From DASVWH01 sp036389715 (GTDB lineage: Bacteria > Acidobacteriota > Blastocatellia > Pyrinomonadales > Pyrinomonadaceae), in contig DASVWH010000148.1 of NCBI GenBank assembly GCA_036389715.1, positions 1 to 10,097 of the forward strand: a stretch of DNA of 10,097 nucleotides, in the 5' to 3' direction. Below the pieces are notes generated by a model. It was not told the DNA's origin. It made no database searches and was given only the letters and a program-made list of their open reading frames with translations. The number at the start of each line of letters is the position of its first letter. Position 1 is the stretch's first letter. Below are positions 1-5,082 of this stretch, in pieces. The position numbers and the translations under genes are program-made.

Positions 1-536
1 GTCCGAACGTCGCTGCCGACCAGCGCAACCACCTGGTGCAGAGTCCTCTCGTCTATTTGAACCTTCAGCTTTTTCAACTGCTCCCTGGCCCAGGCGGTCA
101 GCTCCGCATCGGCGAGCGGCGCGAACTCGACCGCGGTGCAGGCGTCGAGCAGGGTCTTGGTCAGCTTGCGCCGCTTATCCAGCTCGTCCGAGATGAAAAT
201 CACGACGGAGGTTTCGACCGGCCGCGAAAGGTATCTAACCAGCGCCTCTTCGTCGGCCTCGCGCAGCTTGCCGAAATCCCTGACGCGGACGACGCGGCGC
301 GGCGACATCATCGGCAGCTGCTCGGCGGCGGCAATCGCCTGCTGCACGTCTACGCTCAAGAGGCTGTAGCTCGTTTCGTTGAACTCGCGGAGGCCGGATT
401 CCTTCAGGGCCAGATCGGTGATGGCGCGCGCGGCCAGCTCGCGCAGGTACCCTTCGGCCCCGAAGAGCAGGTAGAGCGGCTCGATGCGGCCCTGCTTGAG
501 CGAGCGCCGCAACTCTTCGCGCGAGAGCGTGCTCAT
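1..536 (-). CDS. holA: DNA polymerase III delta subunit, N-terminal part (3' end outside window)
   Basis: Delta is the clamp-loader subunit that opens the beta sliding clamp as part of the DNA polymerase III holoenzyme. About 178 N-terminal residues are visible. They begin MSTLSREELRRSLKQGRIEP and continue with the family-typical 'PLYLLFGAEGYLRE' stretch (residues 20-33), where HolA proteins have P-x-Y-L-x-x-G-x-E. Around residues 73-90 is the 'LPMMSPRRVVRVRDF' strand-helix region, followed by the beta strand VVIFIS (111-116) and KRRKLTK (121-127), matching the AAA+-like fold in which delta lacks a working ATP site. The start ATG overlaps the lptE stop as ATGA, with GAGGAG just upstream, so it is translationally coupled to lptE. 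The lptE-holA pair is also neighbouring in E. coli. The gene runs off the left edge; nothing suggests it is broken. Confidence 0.9.
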   Translation of the reverse strand, partial: MSTLSREELRRSLKQGRIEPLYLLFGAEGYLRELAARAITDLALKESGLREFNETSYSLLSVDVQQAIAAAEQLPMMSPRRVVRVRDFGKLREADEEALVRYLSRPVETSVVIFISDELDKRRKLTKTLLDACTAVEFAPLADAELTAWAREQLKKLKVQIDERTLHQVVALVGSDVR

Positions 537-1102
537 TTCTCCTCGTTGACCGCGAAGCCGTTGATGAGGGTCGAGACGACCGATTCGGCGAAGCTGCGGG
601 CCATCCGCTGGACGGCCGGGTCCTCTTCGTTGAAGAAGGAGCGCGGGTCGTTGGCGAACTCGAACTCGCCGCGAAAGACGTAGTTCTGGTTATCGTAGAG
701 GACGCGATTCTCCACCTGGTCGCGGACGGTCACGGCGGCCCTGATCTCGACTTCAAAGATGCGCGCGCGCGTCGGCTGGCCGGGCTTGCTCTTGTCGAGC
801 AGCACGCCCGAAAAACTGAAGCTCCTGATGACGCCGTCAATCACGGCATCCGCGCCCTCGCGCTCGCCCTGCACGCGCAGGCCGCGCCCGCGCCGGATGA
901 TTTCGTTAATCACGGCCTCCGTAAAGCGCGACTCGACCTTGTAGCGCAGGGCTTCGTTCTGAAACGCGGGGACGGCCACGGTTCGGATGCGCGTCGGCAA
1001 CTGGTTCTTCGTCACCGGCTTGTAGCATTCCGCAAAGCCTGTCACGAACATAAACATCGCGGCGAACGCGGCCGCGCGCCAGATTTTTTGCACAGGAATC
1101 AT
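533..1102 (-). CDS. lptE: LPS-assembly protein LptE (LptE family)
   Basis: LptE is an outer-membrane lipoprotein that plugs the LptD barrel and helps insert lipopolysaccharide in the outer leaflet. The 189-residue product has a short N-terminal hydrophobic segment (about residues 9-24), then Cys26-Tyr27, then the family pattern: 'IRTVAVPAFQNEALRY' (39-54), 'ESRFTEAVINEI' (57-68) and 'GADAVIDGVI' (83-92), matching the PF04390-type order of strand, helix and 'ADxxxxG.I'. The size fits (E. coli LptE is about 190 residues). Oddly, the residue before the presumed lipid-carrying cysteine is Glu (FAEC); a lipobox needs a small residue there. The start ATG has GGAG very close upstream (TACGGAGAATG), a tight spacing. 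It overlaps holA by four bases downstream. Family assignment is good; lipidation is uncertain. Confidence 0.82.
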   Translation of the reverse strand: MIPVQKIWRAAAFAAMFMFVTGFAECYKPVTKNQLPTRIRTVAVPAFQNEALRYKVESRFTEAVINEIIRRGRGLRVQGEREGADAVIDGVIRSFSFSGVLLDKSKPGQPTRARIFEVEIRAAVTVRDQVENRVLYDNQNYVFRGEFEFANDPRSFFNEEDPAVQRMARSFAESVVSTLINGFAVNEEK

Positions 1103-1135
1103 TCTCCGTATCCAGATTGGGTGCTCTTTCAGCAG

Positions 1136-1144
1136 ATTATCACA
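1136..1144 (-). promoter_or_regulatory. Candidate extended -10 promoter for lptE-holA
   Basis: The minus strand reads TGTGATAAT, i.e. the TGn extension plus GATAAT (5 of 6 to TATAAT). A start site near 1129 would leave a leader of about 27 bases before the lptE ATG. No good -35 hexamer is seen at the normal distance, which is tolerable for an extended -10 promoter but lowers confidence. Confidence 0.35.
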
Positions 1145-1241
1145 TCACACGGACAACGGCAGCTTTGAAGGGAGCTTGATGAGATGAACCGGCCCGCGTT
1201 CGTGTCAGGCGCGCCCCACGCCCACAGGCTTCAGTCCATGA

Positions 1242-1321
1242 GATAAAAAAAGGGCTGGCCGCCGCTCAAACGACGCAACTCTCACTTGAATGCTGCGTCG
1301 TTTGACTGGCGGCCAGCCTTT
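1242..1321 (-). terminator. Strong intrinsic terminator of the three-gene secreted cluster
   Basis: Two perfect arms face each other. GGCTGGCCGCC (1253-1263) pairs with GGCGGCCAGCC (1308-1318), and TCAAACGACGCA (1266-1277) pairs with TGCGTCGTTTGA (1294-1305). They are separated by a 2x2 internal mismatch and capped by a 16-base loop. On the minus strand the hairpin is followed by seven T residues (1244-1250), the classic Rho-independent form. It lies about 100 bases past the stop of the 242-aa gene. The stem is unusually long for a terminator, and the loop carries a 17-base repeat found again near 4017-4061. Confidence 0.85.
1279..1295 (-). repeat. 17-base repeat, copy 1 (in terminator loop)
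   Basis: The minus strand reads CAGCATTCAAGTGAGAG. The same 17 bases occur on the plus strand at 4017-4033, and a 15/17 match is at 4045-4061. This copy fills the loop and top of the stem of the terminator at 1242-1321. Its orientation is opposite to the other two, so the copies bracket the three-gene cluster as inverted repeats. Confidence 0.75.
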
Positions 1322-1422
1322 CTGAACCGCAATCATCGCGTGTGAGTGAGACGCCGGGGTCGTTGCCGTCAACACCTGGTAAGGCTCTGACCTTTGACAT
1401 GCCTGACGGCTTCTCTCTGGCC

Positions 1423-2151
1423 TCACCTGGCCGGGTCCAAAGCGACAATCAGTTTCCTGGTTTCTCCCGGCGCGAGGCGCACGGCCTTTGTCGTTCGATT
1501 AAGGCCGCCGTAATGCCAATCCCGATAGCCGGGCGCGGACACTTCGATGGTGAAAGGAACCGTCGGAACCAGAAGCTTGAATCCTCCTTTAGCACGACCG
1601 CGGTCGTTGATTCCGGTCCGAAAGAACTTGCCCGCATCGTCCACACGACGGAGCGTGATTTGTGCTGTCTCGACCGGCTGATTAGTCCGGCTCCCGACAA
1701 CCTGTCCAACCAGCCATGCCCCTCTGTGGCCCAGGTGGACCGAGACATCGCGGACAACCTGGTTCTCATTGACGCTCACATAGGGCTCAAGCACAGAATC
1801 GTCGGAACGGAAAGCCGAGTCGGTCGGAGCATAACCGGCCTCTTCCTTGGCGGCGTGCAATTTGTAGGTTCCGGGGCCGAGTCCTTCAATTGTGAACTCG
1901 CCATCCTGATTGGTTTCAACCTGTGGGCGGGTACGATTGATGACGCCGACCGGCTCGACGGAGACGAGCGCTGCCGGGACAGGCTGACCGTCGGCATCTA
2001 TCACCCGCCCCGAAATTGCTGCGGACGGAGGAGTTGGGGATTGAATGTTTCCACCGGCCGGGACTCTGACTATAACTGCGCCGGGCAGGCAGACCAATCC
2101 CGTTAAGATTAAGCCGACTGTTAATAGTTTGCGCATGACATCACCTTTCAT
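1423..2151 (-). CDS. Exported protein with two carboxypeptidase-regulatory-like domains
   Basis: This 242-residue product starts with a basic N-end and a hydrophobic stretch (residues 9-29) that looks like a Sec signal or anchor, so it probably acts outside the inner membrane. It then has two beta-sandwich modules. The first is about 46-110, with G-R-V-I-D-A-D-G-Q-P-V-P-A-A and 'NQDGEFTIEGLGPGTYKL' (81-98), the hallmark of CarboxypepD_reg (PF13620-like) domains. The second, more divergent, is about 147-240, with 'GQVVGSRTNQPVETAQITL' and 'VSAPGYRDW'. Such domains are structural or binding modules, not peptidases. The start overlaps the upstream stop as TAATG with AAGGA 5 bases upstream, arguing for coupling. 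An alternative ATG at 2136 (237 aa) also has an AAAGGTG site. No specific function can be given. Confidence 0.8.
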   Translation of the reverse strand: MKGDVMRKLLTVGLILTGLVCLPGAVIVRVPAGGNIQSPTPPSAAISGRVIDADGQPVPAALVSVEPVGVINRTRPQVETNQDGEFTIEGLGPGTYKLHAAKEEAGYAPTDSAFRSDDSVLEPYVSVNENQVVRDVSVHLGHRGAWLVGQVVGSRTNQPVETAQITLRRVDDAGKFFRTGINDRGRAKGGFKLLVPTVPFTIEVSAPGYRDWHYGGLNRTTKAVRLAPGETRKLIVALDPAR

Positions 2152-3146
2152 TAAGGTCCTTGCATAGTTCCATCGGCGAAAAACTTCGTTCCCCCCACAT
2201 ACCCGGACGCCGAATCATTTACTTTTATCTGGGTAAAGCGGACGTTGTATTTAACCTTCGCGACTGTGACCGGAGCCCCGCCGTTGGGTGGACACCACTG
2301 CCACAGGTCCGGGTTGATGTCAAAGCCGCAGTTGGTCACCCCGGGGGCGGGGCAGCCCGTCCCGAGTGTGTCCGAAAAGAGACTCGTCTTATCAACAATA
2401 GGGCTACAACCCGAAGTTGTTGTAACTGTCAACCCACTACAGGAATCGTTGATGGCTCCGCCCGTATTTTCAATCATCGAAGCCTTGCCGACTCCCTTGT
2501 TGTTCACATCCACCAGCTTATAGTGCAGTATTCTTTTGATGCCTGCGCCGCCGCAATCCGACTGTTCAAAGAAATCATTCATAACCAACAGGTGATGCGG
2601 GGTCGGCACTTTCACAGTCTTTTTAGTCTGGCCCAGGGTTTTATTGCTCGTGTACTGTGAGACTATCACGGGGCCGGGACCGTAGAACGTGTAATCATTA
2701 TAGGAGCTGATGTTTTGGCCCTCATAGTATGAGTAATTATAAGGGTCGTAGTAGCCGGTCCGGTACTGTCCTTGAGAATAGTAGTTGTAGACGTAATAGG
2801 TGGCCAGCAGATAATGCCCTGTGAGCACTTTGTATTCCTGATCGGCGTAAGCATCGGTTTGCGCTGAAACGTCCGCAGTCAGACCGGAAACCTGTTTCTG
2901 TTGGATGGCCAGCTGGTTGCCGTTGGCAGCATCAACGATTTTAAGCCCTGCGCCGGTCTGCTGATAGTACGCGCCCGTTTGATAGTCGGCCTGGGTGTGC
3001 CCGGTGGCGAGGATGGTTCCCGTCGCATCGTCAAAGTCAATCGTCGAATAGGTATAGGTATTAGGCGTCTGCGCGCTGGCCTGTTGAGGGGCAAGGAAGA
3101 AGCACGCTGCCAGCAAGAGCCCCAAAGAAAAGATGTAAAATCTCAT
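2151..3146 (-). CDS. Secreted tyrosine-rich protein of unknown function
   Basis: I do not recognise this 331-residue protein. It has a signal sequence (MRFYIF then a hydrophobic run) with a likely signal-peptidase I site after ASA at residue 25; the LAAC at 12-15 could instead act as a lipobox, so a lipoprotein is possible. Residues 112-155 contain 16 tyrosines in 44 positions, mixed with Asn, Gly, Ser and Asp. The C-terminal half has six cysteines (198, 236, 247, 265, 273, 285), an even number that fits three disulfides outside the cytoplasm, and a conserved-looking end with 'WQWCPPNGG' and 'KFFADGTMQGP'. The chosen ATG has AAGGTGGAG just upstream; an ATG 24 bases earlier has no such site. 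It lies between two other exported proteins in one apparent operon. Base composition is markedly less GC-rich than nearby housekeeping genes. Confidence 0.78.
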   Translation of the reverse strand: MRFYIFSLGLLLAACFFLAPQQASAQTPNTYTYSTIDFDDATGTILATGHTQADYQTGAYYQQTGAGLKIVDAANGNQLAIQQKQVSGLTADVSAQTDAYADQEYKVLTGHYLLATYYVYNYYSQGQYRTGYYDPYNYSYYEGQNISSYNDYTFYGPGPVIVSQYTSNKTLGQTKKTVKVPTPHHLLVMNDFFEQSDCGGAGIKRILHYKLVDVNNKGVGKASMIENTGGAINDSCSGLTVTTTSGCSPIVDKTSLFSDTLGTGCPAPGVTNCGFDINPDLWQWCPPNGGAPVTVAKVKYNVRFTQIKVNDSASGYVGGTKFFADGTMQGP

Positions 3147-3181
3147 TCTCCACCTTCTTTCTCTGAACATTGTGTGGCTGA

Positions 3182-3198
3182 GAGCCGCGTCGCGGCTC
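3182..3198. repeat. Small perfect hairpin between the first two cluster genes
   Basis: GAGCCGC and GCGGCTC (7 bp) flank a 3-base loop in the 80-base gap between the 195-aa and 331-aa genes. There is no T-run after it on the minus strand, so it is not a terminator. It might mark an RNA processing or stability point that sets different levels for the two genes; that is inference. Confidence 0.5.
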
Positions 3199-3226
3199 CG
3201 ACCTCTACGGCGTCGTTTTTGCCCGG

Positions 3227-3814
3227 CTACCTGGGCAGCGCAGGCTTCACGTCGGCCGCCACCCGAGACTGCACGAAAGTATCGAAGCTGGCGAAGGCTT
3301 TAACACCCAAAGCCTGCTGCAATTGCCCGCGTGCCCGTAAGACGATGGCATCGCGCTCCTGCTGCATCGCGAGCAACTCGGGCGGGACGGGCGGCGGCGT
3401 CTCCCCTTCCGGAATTTTGCCGTCAGGATAGCGCGCCCGCATGGCATCAATAATAGCTTTCGCTTTCGTATCCTGTTCTGCCACCTTCTGCTCGCAATCC
3501 GCGGCGATCAGATAAAGCTGTTGAAATTGGGCGGGCGTGAGTTTGGCGTCCTCTTGAAACCTGCTCAGAAGCGCTGATTTGCCCTTCCCCTGCCGCTCGA
3601 TTTCATCCGCTTTTTGTTTGAGAAAAACAAGATGATGGAAGAGAAACATGTAAGGAACGTGCTCTGGAAGCGCTGGAGCCAGCGCGGGCTGGCGGGCCTG
3701 GGCATCGGCGCGTTGAGCTGGCCTGCTTCTACTGGCGGTCTGACTGTTAAGGGTGAGTATCCCTGTCGCTACTGAAACAAGGAAGAGGGCGGTGACGAGT
3801 AGTCTCGAATTCAT
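3227..3814 (-). CDS. Small exported helical protein of unknown function
   Basis: This 195-residue product has an N-terminal signal or anchor (LLVTALFLVSVATGILTL, residues 5-22), then a Pro/Ala/Gln-rich linker (30-52), then a helix-rich domain. That domain includes 'YMFLFHHLVFLKQKADEIE' (55-73), 'LTPAQFQQLYLIAADCEQK' (92-110) and a final helix 'QERDAIVLRARGQLQQALG' (152-170). Amphipathic helices separated by a proline-rich turn (130-146) suggest a helical bundle. No catalytic motif is visible. The ATG has GGAGG 8 bases upstream and follows a strong promoter at 3930-3959, so it is the first gene of the three-gene transcript. I cannot name a family with certainty; it resembles lineage-restricted proteins of unknown function. 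Confidence 0.75.
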   Translation of the reverse strand: MNSRLLVTALFLVSVATGILTLNSQTASRSRPAQRADAQARQPALAPALPEHVPYMFLFHHLVFLKQKADEIERQGKGKSALLSRFQEDAKLTPAQFQQLYLIAADCEQKVAEQDTKAKAIIDAMRARYPDGKIPEGETPPPVPPELLAMQQERDAIVLRARGQLQQALGVKAFASFDTFVQSRVAADVKPALPR

Positions 3815-3929
3815 TTAGTGTCCCTCCGCAGGAGTGAAGTTAGGGAACCGCGTGTTCTTTTGAACGAAGGAGTCAGAGGTTGAGCAAGGGCAACGACCCC
3901 TGCTGCGACAAGCGATGTTTGAGGTGGTC

Positions 3930-3959
3930 TTTATAACCGCCCGGCGGCAATGATGTCAA
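3930..3959 (-). promoter_or_regulatory. Near-consensus sigma-70 promoter of the three-gene cluster
   Basis: On the minus strand a perfect TTGACA (3959-3954) is followed, 18 bases on, by TATAAA (3935-3930); the overlapping TTATAA gives spacing 17. A start near 3923 would leave a leader of about 109 bases to the ATG at 3814. This is the best promoter match in the window and shows the secreted cluster is a separate transcription unit from ftsH-folP. Confidence 0.7.
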
Positions 3960-4004
3960 TAGTTTTCCCGGTGGGCTCGCTCGACCAGTGCCTTAAGAGT
4001 TAGA

Positions 4005-4043
4005 AAAGAGACGGCACAGCATTCAAGTGAGAGCCGTGTCTTT
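4005..4043 (-). terminator. Candidate terminator hairpin downstream of folP
   Basis: AAAGAGACGGC (4005-4015) pairs with GCCGTGTCTTT (4033-4043), giving 10 of 11 bp with one G-G mismatch and a 17-base loop. On the minus strand the 3' arm ends in CTCTTTTCTAA, a weak T-rich tail. It is 55 bases past the folP stop. The loop carries the 17-base repeat also found in the terminator at 1242-1321. Confidence 0.45.
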
Positions 4044-4061
4044 GCGGCATTCAAGTGATAG
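4017..4061 (+). repeat. 17-base repeat, copies 2 and 3 (28-base period)
   Basis: CAGCATTCAAGTGAGAG at 4017-4033 is identical to the minus-strand copy at 1279-1295. A second unit, CGGCATTCAAGTGATAG at 4045-4061, differs at two positions and lies 28 bases further on. The first unit is in the loop of the hairpin at 4005-4043. An exact 17-base match in 10 kb is very unlikely by chance, so this is a small repeat family. Confidence 0.75.
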
Positions 4062-4097
4062 CTGCATCCCGGCGCTGACCGCGCTCTCTCTACCGGA

Positions 4098-4991
4098 TCA
4101 CGGCCCGGAATGCTTGATGGCGTCAATCACTCGCAGCGTCTGGACGGCGGGGCGCACGTCGTGCACGCGTACCAGGTGTGCGCCGCGCAGGACGGCCGCG
4201 GCGACGGTCGCCATCGTCCCGTGAATGCGCTTGTCAACGGTCGCGCCTTCGAGCAGGTGGCCGACGAAGGACTTGCGCGACGTGCCGACGAGGAGCGGGA
4301 AATCCGGGAACTCGCGCCCGAGTTGGTCCAGCCTGGCGATCAGCTCGATGTTCTGCTTCTGGCTCTTGCTGAAACCGATGCCGGGGTCAAGGACGATGCG
4401 CTCGCGCTCGACGCCGCGCCCTGCGGCCACGGCAATGCTGCGCTGCAAGCCTTCCGTCACCTCCGTCATGATGTCTGCGACGGGCGCGAGCGTGTGCATG
4501 GTCTCAAAGGTTCCGCGCGAGTGCATCAGGACCAGTCCGGCCCCTGCCTCTGCGGCGACCCCGGCTATCTCTGGATCGAAGCGCAGGCCCGAGATGTCGT
4601 TGACGATCTCGACTCCCGCGCCAAGCGCCACGCGCGCCACCTCAGCCTTCGTCGTGTCAATCGAGAAGGGGATGCCGCGCTTTCCTTTGCCGTAAGCGTT
4701 GCAGTACCTGACGAGGAAATCCAGGAAGGGAGCGACGCGGCGAATCTCCGCTTCGGCAGAGACCTGGCTGGCCCCGGGGCGTGTTGATTCGCCGCCGATG
4801 TCTATGATGTCCACGCCATCTTCGATCATCCGCTCGGCCCGCGCCCAGGCGCGCTTGAAACTGAATTGGAGGCCGTCTTTGCTGAAGCTGTCGGGCGTGA
4901 GATTGATGATGCCCATGACGAGCGTGCGCTTGCCGATGGGCAGCGTGCGCTGTGGTAGTTTCCACTCTAAGGTGCGGGCTTCCGTGTTCAT
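4098..4991 (-). CDS. folP: Dihydropteroate synthase
   Basis: This cytoplasmic enzyme joins p-aminobenzoate to 6-hydroxymethyl-dihydropterin diphosphate to give dihydropteroate in folate synthesis; it is the sulfonamide target. Family motifs appear in order in the 297-residue product: NLTPDSFS (30-37, loop 1), DIGGESTRPGA (64-74, loop 2), SIDTTKAEVA (110-119), NDISG (131-135), MHSRG (156-160), DPGIGFSKS (202-210), TSRKSF (237-242, pABA/pterin site) and RVHDV (275-279, Mg/pyrophosphate site). All key residues seem present. Length is normal. An in-frame GTG at 5060 would add 23 residues with no family similarity and crossing a hairpin, so I prefer ATG 4991, although no clear ribosome binding site precedes it. 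It follows ftsH, as in the E. coli ftsH-folP-glmM order, but no glmM follows here. Confidence 0.93.
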   Translation of the reverse strand: MNTEARTLEWKLPQRTLPIGKRTLVMGIINLTPDSFSKDGLQFSFKRAWARAERMIEDGVDIIDIGGESTRPGASQVSAEAEIRRVAPFLDFLVRYCNAYGKGKRGIPFSIDTTKAEVARVALGAGVEIVNDISGLRFDPEIAGVAAEAGAGLVLMHSRGTFETMHTLAPVADIMTEVTEGLQRSIAVAAGRGVERERIVLDPGIGFSKSQKQNIELIARLDQLGREFPDFPLLVGTSRKSFVGHLLEGATVDKRIHGTMATVAAAVLRGAHLVRVHDVRPAVQTLRVIDAIKHSGP

Positions 4992-5014
4992 AAGCAAGGG
5001 GCGCGCCCGGGGCG

Positions 5015-5054
5015 AAAGGCAAAGAGGGGAAAAGGCCCTGGACCCTTTCCCCTC
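5015..5054 (-). terminator. Candidate hairpin/terminator between ftsH and folP
   Basis: GAGGGG-AAAA-GG (5024-5035) pairs with CC-TTT-CCCCTC (5044-5054) with one bulged base and an 8-base loop. On the minus strand it is followed by TTTGCCTTTCG, a poor T-tract. It starts about 29 bases after the ftsH stop. Because only about 30 bases then remain before the folP ATG, it may be a partial terminator letting some ftsH transcripts continue into folP. Confidence 0.4.
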
Positions 5055-5082
5055 CTGCACTCAGACTCTGTTTGCCGCGCCT

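Larger units (their letters stand above)
1103..1422. other. Intergenic region between the 242-aa gene and lptE
   Basis: This 320-base stretch has no convincing gene. It holds the strong intrinsic terminator of the secreted-protein cluster (about 1242-1321) and a candidate extended -10 promoter for lptE (1136-1144). Bases 1150-1240 and 1322-1422 show nothing else I can support; short reading frames there lack ribosome binding sites and recognisable products. Confidence 0.6.

Noticed and set aside
1342..2106. Plus-strand open frame of 254 codons opposite the 242-aa gene
   Set aside because: Its translation has no recognisable motif and no ribosome binding site, whereas the minus strand encodes a signal segment and two clear carboxypeptidase-regulatory-like modules.
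3854..3865. Small palindrome GTTCTTTTGAAC in the leader of the secreted cluster
   Set aside because: Only 4 bp of stem; too small to call an operator or structure without conservation.
1279..4061. Complete insertion sequence or transposon
   Set aside because: No transposase or integrase is encoded between the inverted 17-mers and no target-site duplication was recognised; only an islet-type hypothesis is kept.
4999..5008. 10-base palindrome GGGCGCGCCC upstream of folP
   Set aside because: Short GC palindromes are expected in this composition and nothing else supports an operator.
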